DNA of 64,000 nt from an uncultured Oscillospiraceae bacterium (GCA_910589155.1 CAJURY010000007.1:30360-94359), one strand, 5' to 3'. Shown: positions 35,288-44,189, counted from the stretch's first letter. Numbers and translations: made by a program. Notes: generated by a model not told the origin, from the sequence alone.

Positions 35288-36731
35288 TTCCTGTTCCCTC
35301 CAATTCAACAATCTGCTCCGGTACGAACTGCGCAGGCATGTGATATCCGGCGCGTTTGGTCTTGACCTGATAAATAAGTCCAATCATTTGGATGAGAATC
35401 AGCGGCGTCATAGCCACCATAGCTACAATTCCAAAAGCGTCCAGAAGCACATTGCCCCCCACCGCTTCGCACGCGCCCATGGCAAAAGGCAGCAAAAAGG
35501 TTGCTGTCATAGGGCCGGAAGCCACGCCGCCGGAGTCAAAAGCAATGGATGTGAAAATTTTCGGTACCGCAAAAGACAGCGCCAGCGCCACAGCATACCC
35601 GGGAACCAGAAACCAGATCATGGGAAGCCCGGTGAGGATTCGCACCATGGCAAGCCCCAAGGAAACTGCCATACCAATCGAAAGCCCGGACATCATGGTT
35701 TTTTGAGAGATTGCGCCTTGCGTTACCTCCTCCACCTGCCGGTTCAGTACCAGCACCGCCGGCTCCGCTTTCACAATGTAATAGCCCATAAGCATGGCAA
35801 CAGGAAGCAAAAGCAGCGGGAAGCTTCCTGCAAGCGCGCTGCCCAGATAATAACCCATGGGCATGAATCCCACGTTGACGCCCAGCAAAAACAGGGTAAG
35901 TCCCAAGAAGGTATAGCCGACGCCTACAAAAATTTTAATGCACCGGCGCTTTTTCAAATGGAAAAACAACGCCTGAAACAAGATGAACAGGAAAACAATG
36001 GGGAGCAGCGCCGTAAAAACCTCCAAAAGATAGGTTTGCAGATTGCCTGTAAACTCCAGAACCAATGAGCGGGTATTGGAAACCTGGGTAAGCTCCAAAG
36101 GCGTATAGCTGCCGGAGGAAATGCGGAACAAAATACCAAGAAGCATAACAACCAGCACAGGTCCCAGGGAGGAAAGCGCTACAAGACCGAAGCTATCCGA
36201 CTTTTTCCCTTTCCGGCTCTGTACGCTGGTAAGACCCAAACCGAAGGCCATGATAAAAGGCACCGTCATAGGGCCGGAGGTCACGCCGCCTGCGTCAAAA
36301 GCGATTGGCAAAAAGTCAGACGGCACAAAAGCCGCCAAAATAAAAATCAAAGCATAACCTGCAAGCAGCAGCGTTCTGAGGCTCCAACCAAAAATCACCT
36401 TGAGAGCGCCCAGAGCCATACAAATTCCAACACCGACGGCAACCGCCAGAATCAAAACGCCGTCGGACACCGCCGGGGTTTGCGCCGCCAGAATTTTCAA
36501 ATCCGGCTCCGCTACGGTTATCATGCTTCCCATCAGGAAACACGCCAGCAGAACAAAAAGCCACTTGGAGGAAGCAACTTTTTCCCCCGCCTTCTCGCCT
36601 ATGGGCATCATGGACATTTCTGCGCCAAGGGTGAAAAAGCCCATACCCACCACCAACAGCGCCGCTCCCAGAAGAAACATGCAAAACGCATCCACCGGAA
36701 CCGGCACCAGCGTCACGCACAGCAAGCCCAC
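35277..36731 (-). CDS. DUF1538 membrane protein (possible frameshift at the 5' end)
   Basis: A membrane protein of at least 484 residues with an internal duplication. IAFDAGGVTSGPMTVPFIMAFG-type and IAFDSGGVASGPMTATFLLPFA-type motifs occur once in each half, as in DUF1538 transporter-like proteins. The GTG at 36731 gives a start inside the first membrane segment. The same frame remains open upstream to 36782 and would add KEKIVESLASVLPITGI, a normal DUF1538 N-terminus. An ATG at 36784-36786 is out of frame by one base in ATGAAAGG. Either a single-base indel or a non-standard (ATT) start after AAAGGA explains this. It overlaps the P-II-like gene. Confidence 0.8.
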   Translation of the reverse strand: MGLLCVTLVPVPVDAFCMFLLGAALLVVGMGFFTLGAEMSMMPIGEKAGEKVASSKWLFVLLACFLMGSMITVAEPDLKILAAQTPAVSDGVLILAVAVGVGICMALGALKVIFGWSLRTLLLAGYALIFILAAFVPSDFLPIAFDAGGVTSGPMTVPFIMAFGLGLTSVQSRKGKKSDSFGLVALSSLGPVLVVMLLGILFRISSGSYTPLELTQVSNTRSLVLEFTGNLQTYLLEVFTALLPIVFLFILFQALFFHLKKRRCIKIFVGVGYTFLGLTLFLLGVNVGFMPMGYYLGSALAGSFPLLLLPVAMLMGYYIVKAEPAVLVLNRQVEEVTQGAISQKTMMSGLSIGMAVSLGLAMVRILTGLPMIWFLVPGYAVALALSFAVPKIFTSIAFDSGGVASGPMTATFLLPFAMGACEAVGGNVLLDAFGIVAMVAMTPLILIQMIGLIYQVKTKRAGYHMPAQFVPEQIVELEGTGNEE

Positions 36732-36804
36732 AATGCCTGTAATGGGCAGTACCGACGCCAGGGATTCTACAATTTTTTCCTTTCATTTCGGATTCAAATA
36801 ATCA

Positions 36805-36859
36805 CCATCCCTTTCCCTGTTTTTGCTTTTATTATACAGGAAAAGGGATGGTGTGTCCA
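36805..36859 (-). promoter_or_regulatory. promoter with flanking inverted repeat upstream of DUF1538/P-II operon
   Basis: On the minus strand, TGGACA (36854-36859) and TATAAT (36831-36836) have a 17-base spacer. The spacer holds one arm (36837-36851) of an inverted repeat whose other arm is at 36805-36819; 14 of 15 positions match. The -10 box lies between the arms, an arrangement suited to repressor looping or to two operator half-sites. Confidence 0.6.
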
Positions 36860-36904
36860 GTATTTCACAGCGATTCTATCACAAATCTCAAATTCTGCAA
36901 AAAA

Positions 36905-37717
36905 TTATAAAGTGGGCAATTTAAAAAGCTTTGCGGCGTTGCGGTACAAAATCATTTCCTGCTCCTGTTTTGTGAGAGGCAGCGCAAGAAACCGCTCCAG
37001 TTCCTTTCGGGGTCGCCACATGGGAAAATCCGACCCGAAAAGCACCCTGTCCGCGCCATAGGCGCGAATCAGCTCCACGCATTTCTCCGGCGGCAAAGCA
37101 AACATGGTGGAAGAAATGTCCACATACAGATTTTCAAATCGCCCGGCAAGCTTCTTTGTCGCTTCCTCCCAGCAGGTATACCCCGCCATATGCGCTCCGA
37201 TAAAAGTCGTTTGGGGGAACCGCTTTAAAACAGGAGCGAATTCAGAAGGGTTAGAAAAATGATACCGTACGTCCCCGGTATGCGCCAGTATCACAAACCG
37301 GTTTTCGCAGGCTTCCAGCATAGCAAGGCTTTCTTTGCCGTTTAAGGGAAATTGCTGCATATCCGGGTGAATTTTCACCCCCGGCAAGCCCAATTTTTCA
37401 AGCTGGAGGATATTTTCTTCCATTTCCAGCGGCGTACTGTAAGGGTTCAGCGTGCCAAGAGCCAAAAACCGTTTGTCCAGAGCGGCCACCCCCGCCACGA
37501 AGCGGTTGACGCTTTGCACCTGATGGGGAACCGTCGCCACAGAATGAATGAAATTGTACCGCCCTACGCACTCTTTTTGCAAAACCTCCGGCAACCCCGC
37601 CACTTCAGCAGCGCCCTCGCCGGGCTGCACCTGATAAAAATCCGCGACTGCCTTTGCCGCTTTGTCCGCAATGACCGCCGGATACACATGGCAGTGTACG
37701 TCAACTACAGGAATCAT
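36905..37717 (-). CDS. amidohydrolase-family metal-dependent hydrolase
   Basis: A 270-residue TIM-barrel amidohydrolase. Metal and active-site motifs in order are DVHCHVYP (residues 6-13, H-x-H), VKIHPD, ILAHTGD, GAHMAG and GSDFPMW near the C-terminus, the last providing the catalytic Asp. The layout is that of the ACMSD/uronate-isomerase-like amidohydrolase group (PF04909), which includes decarboxylases and hydrolases; substrate cannot be assigned. It starts 10 bases after the pepD stop, so it is probably co-transcribed with pepD. Confidence 0.85.
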   Translation of the reverse strand: MIPVVDVHCHVYPAVIADKAAKAVADFYQVQPGEGAAEVAGLPEVLQKECVGRYNFIHSVATVPHQVQSVNRFVAGVAALDKRFLALGTLNPYSTPLEMEENILQLEKLGLPGVKIHPDMQQFPLNGKESLAMLEACENRFVILAHTGDVRYHFSNPSEFAPVLKRFPQTTFIGAHMAGYTCWEEATKKLAGRFENLYVDISSTMFALPPEKCVELIRAYGADRVLFGSDFPMWRPRKELERFLALPLTKQEQEMILYRNAAKLFKLPTL

Positions 37718-37727
37718 TGCAAAGACC

Positions 37728-39173
37728 TCACAGCCGCTTCAAAATCTCCAGCAGGTACTCCCACATTCTGCCGGTGGAGGCAATGTTCAGCTTTTCCCGG
37801 CTGGTATGAATATCCTGCATCTGTGGGCCAAAGGAAACACAGTCCAGCCCCGGCAGCTTGTCCGCCAGAATGCCGCATTCGAGACCAGCATGAATGGCGA
37901 CGACCTCCGGGGTCGTTCCAAACATGGCTTCGTGCACCTGCACCATCAGCTCCCGCAAGGGAGAATCCTTCCGGTACTCCCAGGCAGGGTACTCGCCCAT
38001 TTGGGAATAGCTGCCGTCAAAAGTTTCCACTGTCTCTCGCAAGCGCTGCAAAAGCCCCTGCTTTTCCGCGTTGACGCTGCTGCGCACAGAAAAAGTCAGG
38101 CGGAGCTGCTCCCCTTCCAATTTGGCAATGCCAAGATTCAAGCTGGTCTGCACAAGCCCCGGCATATCGCTGCTCATAGTCTGCACCCCATTGGGAACCG
38201 CGCACAAAAGCCCAATGACTCTGCCGGTATCCTGGGTGCTGAGGGCGTTGCCCCCCAAAGCGTCCACATTGTCCGCCCGGACAATGGCTTCCGGCTCGTC
38301 GTACTGCGCTCTCACCTCATTTTGCAGCGCTTCGGCAATGGCATTGATTCCGCCAAGCTCCATGCCCATAGCGACGCAGCTTACCTTGCAGCTTCTGGGA
38401 ATCGCGTTGTCCTTCGCGCCGCCTTGCAGGCTGGTGATGCAAAGGGGCATTTCCTTTTGCACGCGGGACAAAAATTCTCCCATGACCTTGTTGGCGTTGG
38501 CGCGGTTTTTGTGAATCTCCACACCGGAATGTCCGCCGGTCAGGCCGTCTACCGTCAAGCTGATGCAAGGCCCGTAAACTGGCTTTCTGGAAACCGGCAG
38601 CGTCAGCGTGGCGGTGGCGCCGCCGGCGCAGGAGACCGTCAAAATGCCTTCGTCCTCAGAGTCCAGATTCAAAAGGGTTCTGCCTTGCAGCATGGAAAGG
38701 TCAACAGCGTCCGCGCCAAGCATACCAATTTCCTCATCTACCGTAATGATCACCTCCAGGGGCGGATGGGGCAGATCATTGGACGCCAGCAACGCCAGAG
38801 CGTAAGCCACCGCGATACCGTCATCGCCGCCAAGGGTCGTGCCTCTGGCAAAAATATCAATGCCGTCATGGGTCAGATCAAGACTTTCCTTTTCCATATC
38901 TATGGCGCAGTCCGGGTCTTTCTCGCAAACCATATCCATATGCCCTTGCAAAATCACCGGCGCATGGGTCTCATAGCCCGGCGTACCGGGCTTAAACAGC
39001 AAAACATTATTGCTGTCATCCTGGATATAGCGCAAGCCATGGCTTTCCGCAAAAGCAACCAGATAGTCGCTGATTTGCTTTGTATTCCGAGAGCCATGGG
39101 GAATGGCGCAGATTTCTTCAAAATATGACAGGGGCGCTTTGGGTTCCAGCCCCGCTAAAGGATGTTTTTCCAT
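37728..39173 (-). CDS. pepD: aminoacyl-histidine dipeptidase (M20, PepD-like)
   Basis: A 481-residue M20 metallopeptidase hydrolysing Xaa-His and related dipeptides in the cytoplasm. Motifs seen are ILQGHMDMV (metal-binding His), GTTLGGDDGIAVAYALA (bridging Asp), ITVDEEIGMLGA (catalytic Glu pair) and IHAGLECGIL near the C-terminus. Length and the N-terminus (LEPKAPLSYFEEICAIPHGS) are typical of PepD. With two giant secreted proteases in the window it fits peptide use as a nutrient. The next gene in the transcript is an amidohydrolase. Confidence 0.94.
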   Translation of the reverse strand: MEKHPLAGLEPKAPLSYFEEICAIPHGSRNTKQISDYLVAFAESHGLRYIQDDSNNVLLFKPGTPGYETHAPVILQGHMDMVCEKDPDCAIDMEKESLDLTHDGIDIFARGTTLGGDDGIAVAYALALLASNDLPHPPLEVIITVDEEIGMLGADAVDLSMLQGRTLLNLDSEDEGILTVSCAGGATATLTLPVSRKPVYGPCISLTVDGLTGGHSGVEIHKNRANANKVMGEFLSRVQKEMPLCITSLQGGAKDNAIPRSCKVSCVAMGMELGGINAIAEALQNEVRAQYDEPEAIVRADNVDALGGNALSTQDTGRVIGLLCAVPNGVQTMSSDMPGLVQTSLNLGIAKLEGEQLRLTFSVRSSVNAEKQGLLQRLRETVETFDGSYSQMGEYPAWEYRKDSPLRELMVQVHEAMFGTTPEVVAIHAGLECGILADKLPGLDCVSFGPQMQDIHTSREKLNIASTGRMWEYLLEILKRL

Positions 39174-39251
39174 GAAAATGCCTCCAATCGCTTTTTGGTT
39201 ATTTTACCACGCCAGGCGCAAATTGTCCACAGAAGAAACTGGGAAAAACGC

Positions 39252-39280
39252 TTGATTTTTCCAGCAGTTCATGTTAGAAT
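39252..39280 (+). promoter_or_regulatory. sigma-A promoter of the DUF4430 lipoprotein gene
   Basis: TTGATT (39252-39257) and TAGAAT (39275-39280) have a 17-base spacer. The leader contains a GCGGAAAC/GTTTCCGC hairpin at 39287-39309 immediately after the likely start of transcription, which may protect the 5' end. Confidence 0.65.
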
Positions 39281-39341
39281 ATGCCAGCGGAAACAGGAGG
39301 CGTTTCCGCAAAAGTAATTATTTTAAACGGAGGAAGAAAAC

Positions 39342-39773
39342 ATGAAAAAGTTCAAATCTTTTCTGGCTCTTTTGCTGGTTCTGTGCGCTGTGTTCAGCCT
39401 GAGCGCCTGCACCGGCACCCCCGCAACTCCCACCGAGCCGGAATCCACCATCCCCGCCAGCGGCTCTACGCTGGGCGAGGGCGCTCATAGCTTTACTTTT
39501 GAAGTAAAGATGAAGGATGAAACTACCTATACTTACACCATTCAAACTGATGAGGAAACTGTTGGCGCCGCGCTTCTGGGTTTGAAGCTAATCGACGGCG
39601 AGGACGGTCAGTACGGCCTGTATGTGAAGTCTGTTTTAGGCGAAAAGCTGGACTATGATACCGACGGCTACTGGTGGGGTCTGTATGTGGATGGCGAATC
39701 TTCCATGGTCGGCGTAGACAGCGTAGCCATTACCGATGGCAGCACCTACACCTTCACAGCGGAAAAAGCTTAA
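39342..39773 (+). CDS. DUF4430 lipoprotein
   Basis: A 143-residue lipoprotein with a signal peptide ending in the lipobox LSAC, so Cys24 is lipidated and the protein faces outside. A short Pro/Thr/Ser linker follows, then a DUF4430 domain (FEVKMKDETTYTYTIQTDEETVGAALLGL, then YDTDGYWWGLYVDGE). DUF4430 is related to the cobalamin-binding beta domain of transcobalamin and occurs in surface proteins, so a small-ligand or protein-binding role is possible. GGAGGAAG precedes the ATG. It is monocistronic. Confidence 0.87.
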   Translation: MKKFKSFLALLLVLCAVFSLSACTGTPATPTEPESTIPASGSTLGEGAHSFTFEVKMKDETTYTYTIQTDEETVGAALLGLKLIDGEDGQYGLYVKSVLGEKLDYDTDGYWWGLYVDGESSMVGVDSVAITDGSTYTFTAEKA

Positions 39774-39776
39774 TAA

Positions 39777-39811
39777 AATGGCTGCGGCAAATTGCCGCAG
39801 CCATTCTTTTT
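39777..39811 (+). terminator. terminator of the DUF4430 gene
   Basis: AATGGCTGCGGCAA pairs with TTGCCGCAGCCATT, followed by CTTTTTG, directly after the stop. Confidence 0.9.
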
Positions 39812-39855
39812 GTATGAAGAAAACCACCGGCTAAGCCGGTGGTTTTCTTCATACA
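39811..39855. repeat. 45-base perfect palindrome between convergent genes
   Basis: Twenty-two-base arms (39811-39832 and 39834-39855) around a single central base are perfect complements (core ACCACCGGCT/AGCCGGTGGT). It lies between the terminators of the DUF4430 gene and tpiA. It could act as an extra bidirectional terminator, but its length and perfection exceed what termination needs. Confidence 0.85.
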
Positions 39856-39860
39856 AAAAT

Positions 39861-39890
39861 CCTGCCCAAATGGAACTCCATTTGGGCAGG
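39861..39890 (-). terminator. terminator of the trmL-pgk-tpiA unit
   Basis: Fourteen-base arms CCTGCCCAAATGGA / TCCATTTGGGCAGG; on the minus strand followed by ATTTTTG. It starts 17 bases after the tpiA stop. Confidence 0.9.
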
Positions 39891-39907
39891 AACATAAAAC
39901 AAACAGA

Positions 39908-40684
39908 TTACAGCGTGGGCTGGTTGGCAGCTTCGATGATCTTTACAAACTTCTCAGGAACCAGAGAAGCGCCGCCGATGAGACCGCCGTCGATGTCGGG
40001 CTGCGCCAGCAGCTCGTAAGCGTTCTTCTCATTCATGGAACCGCCGTAAAGGATGGAAATGGCGCGGGCATTCTTGGAGCTGTACAGCTTACGCACCACG
40101 GTGCGGATACCTTCGCAAACCTGCTCCGCCTGCTCAGGGGTCGCGGTCTTGCCAGTGCCGATGGCCCAGATGGGTTCGTAAGCAATAATGACCTTGCGAA
40201 TCTTCTCTTCGCTCACGCCCTGCAAGCCGGACTTAATCTGCATGGCAATCCACTCAGCGGTAATGCCGGCTTCCCGCTGCTCCAGGGTTTCGCCGCAGCA
40301 CATAATGGGAATGAGACCGGCTTCCAGCGCGGCCAGAACCTTGGCGTTTACGTCCGCGTCGGTCTCGCCCATGGCGCGGCGCTCAGAGTGACCAATAATC
40401 ACATACTTGCAGCCAGCGTCCACCAGCATATTCGCGGCAATTTCACCGGTATAAGCGCCGGAAGGGTTGGCGTTGACATTTTCCGCGCCGATGCCCACCC
40501 GGGTCTCGCGCATGGTGCGAACTGCAACGGGAATGCAAACAGCGGGAACGCAAAGCGCCACGTCACACCAGCGACCCTTGGGCATGATGCTCTTAAAGGC
40601 ATTCATAAACTCTTTGGTTTCGCTGGGGGTTTTGTTCATTTTCCAGTTGCCAGCGATAACGGTCTTACGATATTTTCTGTTCAT
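39908..40684 (-). CDS. tpiA: triose-phosphate isomerase
   Basis: A 258-residue TIM barrel interconverting dihydroxyacetone phosphate and glyceraldehyde 3-phosphate. Active-site elements are AGNWKMNKT (Lys), IIGHSERR (His) and YEPIWAIGTGKTATPEQ (catalytic Glu, phosphate loop), then LYGGSMNEKN and GGLIGGASL. Length is standard. It follows pgk by about 50 bases in a glycolytic pair and ends at a strong terminator. Confidence 0.98.
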   Translation of the reverse strand: MNRKYRKTVIAGNWKMNKTPSETKEFMNAFKSIMPKGRWCDVALCVPAVCIPVAVRTMRETRVGIGAENVNANPSGAYTGEIAANMLVDAGCKYVIIGHSERRAMGETDADVNAKVLAALEAGLIPIMCCGETLEQREAGITAEWIAMQIKSGLQGVSEEKIRKVIIAYEPIWAIGTGKTATPEQAEQVCEGIRTVVRKLYSSKNARAISILYGGSMNEKNAYELLAQPDIDGGLIGGASLVPEKFVKIIEAANQPTL

Positions 40685-40735
40685 TTTATAAAGTCCTCCA
40701 ATTATCTATGTCAGTTGCAAAATGCAATAGACGGC

Positions 40736-41935
40736 TTATTTATCCTGCAAGCAGGCAATGCCGGGCAGCTCCAGACCTTCCAGGAATTCCAGAGAAGCGC
40801 CGCCGCCGGTGGAAATATGGGTAATTTTGCTGGCAAAGCCCAACTGCTCGCAGGCTGCTGCGGAATCGCCGCCGCCAACAATGGTCACAGCGTCGGAATC
40901 AGCCAGCGCCTGGGCAACGGCAATGGTGCCCTTGGCCAGTACGGGATTTTCAAACACGCCCATGGGTCCGTTCCAGACAACGGTCTTTGCGCTCTTAGCA
41001 GCCTCAGCGAACAGCTCGCGGGTCTTTTCGCCAATGTCCAGACCCATCATGCCGTCGGGAATCGCGTCGGCGGCAACCGTCTGCACTTCGATTTCAGCGT
41101 CGATGGGGCTGGGGAAGGAAGCGGCAACGGCAGTGTCAACAGGCAGCAGCAGCTTTACGCCCTTTTCCTCGGCCTTGGCCATCATATCCCGGCAGTAGTC
41201 CAGCTTTTCCGCGTCCAGCAGGCTTGCGCCAACGCCGTAGCCCTTGGCAGCCAGGAAGGTATAGGCCATGCCGCCGCCGATAATCAGGGTATCCACCTTT
41301 TCCAGCAAATTGTTGATGACGTTCAGCTTGTCGGAAACCTTCGCGCCGCCCAAGATAGCGACAAAGGGACGTTCGGGATCGGCCAATGCCTTGCCCATAA
41401 CGCCAACTTCCTTCTGCACCAGATAACCACAGACAGCGGGCAGGTAATCCGCTACGCCGGCGGTGGAAGAATGGGCGCGGTGGGCGGTGCCAAAAGCGTC
41501 GTTGACAAAAATATCCGCCATAGAAGCCAGCTCACGGCTGAGTTCAGGATCGTTCTTGGTCTCGCCCTTCATATAGCGGACGTTCTCCAAAAGCATCACA
41601 TCGCCGTCTTGCAACGCGGCGGCCTTTGCCTTGGCGTCCTCGCCAATCACGTCAGAAGCCATAATAACTTCCTTGCCCAGAAGCTGGGAGATACGCTCCG
41701 CAACCACCTTGAGGCTCAGCTCCGGCTTCCACTCGCCCTTGGGCTTGCCCATATGGGAGCAGAGAATGACCTTCGCGCCGTGATTTACCAGATATTCAAT
41801 GGTGGGCATCGCGGAAACGATACGCTTATCGGAAGTAATCTTGCCTTCCTTGGTGGGAACATTGAAATCGCAGCGGCACAGCACGCGCTTACCGGCAACC
41901 TCAATATCTTCGATGGATTTCTTGTTGTAATTCAT
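40736..41935 (-). CDS. pgk: phosphoglycerate kinase
   Basis: A 399-residue two-domain kinase making ATP from 1,3-bisphosphoglycerate. The family signature RVLCRCDFNVPTKEG is at about residues 17-31, and ILGGAKVSDKL and the C-terminal GGGDSAAACEQLG nucleotide loop are present. AGGAGGAATAACC precedes the ATG. It lies 39 bases after trmL and before tpiA; the gap gene is not adjacent. Confidence 0.98.
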   Translation of the reverse strand: MNYNKKSIEDIEVAGKRVLCRCDFNVPTKEGKITSDKRIVSAMPTIEYLVNHGAKVILCSHMGKPKGEWKPELSLKVVAERISQLLGKEVIMASDVIGEDAKAKAAALQDGDVMLLENVRYMKGETKNDPELSRELASMADIFVNDAFGTAHRAHSSTAGVADYLPAVCGYLVQKEVGVMGKALADPERPFVAILGGAKVSDKLNVINNLLEKVDTLIIGGGMAYTFLAAKGYGVGASLLDAEKLDYCRDMMAKAEEKGVKLLLPVDTAVAASFPSPIDAEIEVQTVAADAIPDGMMGLDIGEKTRELFAEAAKSAKTVVWNGPMGVFENPVLAKGTIAVAQALADSDAVTIVGGGDSAAACEQLGFASKITHISTGGGASLEFLEGLELPGIACLQDK

Positions 41936-41974
41936 TGGTTATTCCTCCTGATGAAATCATATCCAGGCGAAAAG

Positions 41975-42463
41975 CTAAGCCTCCGCCTTCATTTTGCCAT
42001 AGCCCTGCAGCCCCGGAAAATCAAGCTGCCGCAGCGCTTCGTATACGGCAATTGCCACAGAATTACTTAGGTTCAGACTCCTTGCCTCCGGCCTCATGGG
42101 AAGCCGCAGACAGCACGCGGCGTGGGCGTTCAAAAAATCCTCCGGCAACCCCTTGGTTTCTTTACCGAAAAACAGGAAGCAGCCGTCCGCAAACTGCGCC
42201 TCTACATAGGTTCTAGGCGCTTTTGTGGACATGCACCACATTTGCTTTACCTGATTTTTCGCAAAAAAGTCCTCCAAATTGTCGTATACCCGCACGTCTA
42301 CCATATGCCAGTAGTCCAAACCGGCGCGCTTTACCGCCTTATCTGAAATATCAAAACCCAGAGGACGGATCAAATGCAGCGCGCAGCCAGTGGCGGCGCA
42401 GGTTCTTGCAATATTCCCAGTGTTAGATGGAATTTCCGGCTCTACCAGTACAATATGCAGCAT
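41975..42463 (-). CDS. trmL: tRNA (cytidine/uridine-34-2'-O)-methyltransferase
   Basis: A 162-residue SPOUT-fold enzyme that methylates the 2'-OH of the wobble base of tRNA-Leu. The three SPOUT motifs are clear: PSNTGNIARTCAATG (residues about 12-26), FLFFGKETKGLPE, and LPMRPEARSLNLSNSVAIAVYEALRQ, which form the trefoil knot that binds SAM. Length matches TrmL. It is the first gene of the trmL-pgk-tpiA transcript. Confidence 0.95.
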   Translation of the reverse strand: MLHIVLVEPEIPSNTGNIARTCAATGCALHLIRPLGFDISDKAVKRAGLDYWHMVDVRVYDNLEDFFAKNQVKQMWCMSTKAPRTYVEAQFADGCFLFFGKETKGLPEDFLNAHAACCLRLPMRPEARSLNLSNSVAIAVYEALRQLDFPGLQGYGKMKAEA

Positions 42464-42511
42464 ACCGCTCCTCCGTTTCTTTCAAAGTAAGCGAAAAACG
42501 CTTGCTTGTAC

Positions 42512-42540
42512 ATTGTATGCCATTTTGACAATAAAATCAA
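42512..42540 (-). promoter_or_regulatory. sigma-A promoter of trmL-pgk-tpiA
   Basis: TTGATT (42535-42540) and TACAAT (42512-42517) on the minus strand have a 17-base spacer, about 50 bases before trmL. The rest of the interval to trkA (42541-42732) is AT-rich; no gene or clear terminator seen. Confidence 0.65.
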
Positions 42541-42732
42541 CCACAAAATACCGTCAAACACAATATTACATACAATTCACATAAATTTCAAGCTTTATTT
42601 TTCAATTTTGTTCACATTTTTGAAAAGTTGTTACTTCTCCCGCAAAAAAGGAACCTGTTATCCCGAAAAAGCTCCATTTTAGCGATTGGAAACTGAAAAG
42701 TCTACGCTTTTGGAGCGCAAATCGAAAAAGCG

Positions 42733-44097
42733 TTACCTGCGTTTTTCCAAAATATCCTCCAAATCGGACAGCCCTGGAATGGTGGTGACAACCACCACGG
42801 AATCTCCCGGTTCAATCACGTCCTGGCCTTTTGGAATAATGGCGCGGTTGCCTCTTGTGATGCTGCCGATGAGAATACCCTTCCTGGTAGGAAGCTCCTG
42901 CAAGGGGATGGCGCAGACCCGGCAGCTTCTCGTCACGCGAAATTCCAGCGCCTCCGCCCGGTCTCCCACAATTTTATAAAGCGTCTCCACATTATTGGAA
43001 CCCATGGAATTTTCCATAGCGCGGACATACCGGGTCACAACCTCCGCCGCAATGTACTTGGGATAAAATACGCTTCCAATTTCCATGCCGTCCACAATTT
43101 GCTCGTAGGACCCGCGGTTAACCTTCGTAATGATTTTCGCTTTGGAAATCTGACCGGCGTAGAGGCTCATCAGGATATTCTGCTCGTCAAAACCTGTGAG
43201 CATAGCCACCGCGTCCATATCCTCCATGCCCTCCTGACTCAAAAGCTGATGATCGGAAGCGTCCCCGCAGATAATTTCCGCGCCGGGAAGCTGATCCGCC
43301 AGCCCCAGGCAAACGTTTCTGTCCTGCTCGATGATTTTGACCTCCGCGCCAAAATCCAGCATTTGTCTAGCCAGGTACGCGGCAATCCGCCCGCCGCCAA
43401 TGAGCATGACCTTTTTCACCGGAGAGGTCTGCACCCCAATCTGCTTGAAAAAGGCGGAAGCCTGCTTGGGCTGCGCCAGAATGCTGATGCGGTCTCCCGC
43501 CTCCAGTTGGAATGCGCCGTCGGGGATATAGACTTCCTTGCCCCGCTCCACGGCGCAAATGAGAAAGCTGGCTTTAAATTTCCGCATATCTTGCAGCTTC
43601 AGCCCCGCAAGGGGAGATTTTTCACAAATACGCAGCTTTAAAATATCCACCTTGCCCTTGGCAAAGGAATCCACTTTAATCGCGGAAGGAACCCGCAGTA
43701 CTCTCGCCATTTCCGTGGCGCAGGCAAGCTCCGGGTTGATGGTCATACTAAGGCCAAGCTCTTCCTTTAAAAGGTTGATTTCCTTGGTAAACTCCGGGTT
43801 GCGCACTCTGGCGATGGTGTGCTTTGTCCCAAGCTTTTTGGCAAGCAGACACACCATTACGTTCATTTCATCTGTGGAAGTCGTGGCAATGAGCAGATCC
43901 GCCTGAGAAACTCCCGCGCCCTTTAGGGTATCGATGGTCGCGCCGTTACCCACTACCGTCATAATATCCAAATTGGAACCCGACTGCTGCAAAGCGCCTG
44001 CGCGCTTGTCCACAATCGTCACATCATGCCCAGCAAGGGAAAGCTGATTGGCAAAGGTACTGCCCACCTTGCCGTTCCCCACGATTATAATACGCAT
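42733..44097 (-). CDS. trkA: Trk system potassium uptake regulator TrkA
   Basis: A 454-residue cytoplasmic gating ring protein for Trk/Ktr potassium channels. It has two RCK-N Rossmann domains (IIIVGNGKVGSTFANQL at the N-terminus and VMLIGGGRIAAYLARQML at about residue 230). Each is followed by a TrkA-C domain (SPLAGLKLQDM; QELPTRKGILIGSITR). They bind NAD(H) or other nucleotides. No trkH/ktrB gene is in the window, so the membrane partner lies elsewhere. It is monocistronic as far as can be seen. Confidence 0.96.
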   Translation of the reverse strand: MRIIIVGNGKVGSTFANQLSLAGHDVTIVDKRAGALQQSGSNLDIMTVVGNGATIDTLKGAGVSQADLLIATTSTDEMNVMVCLLAKKLGTKHTIARVRNPEFTKEINLLKEELGLSMTINPELACATEMARVLRVPSAIKVDSFAKGKVDILKLRICEKSPLAGLKLQDMRKFKASFLICAVERGKEVYIPDGAFQLEAGDRISILAQPKQASAFFKQIGVQTSPVKKVMLIGGGRIAAYLARQMLDFGAEVKIIEQDRNVCLGLADQLPGAEIICGDASDHQLLSQEGMEDMDAVAMLTGFDEQNILMSLYAGQISKAKIITKVNRGSYEQIVDGMEIGSVFYPKYIAAEVVTRYVRAMENSMGSNNVETLYKIVGDRAEALEFRVTRSCRVCAIPLQELPTRKGILIGSITRGNRAIIPKGQDVIEPGDSVVVVTTIPGLSDLEDILEKRR

Positions 44098-44189
44098 AAT
44101 CTTCCTCCGCTCCTACGCACAGAATAAAACGTTCCTATCATAGCATCACTTTGAAAAATATGCAACTACTTTTCGTTAAAATTCTGGGA

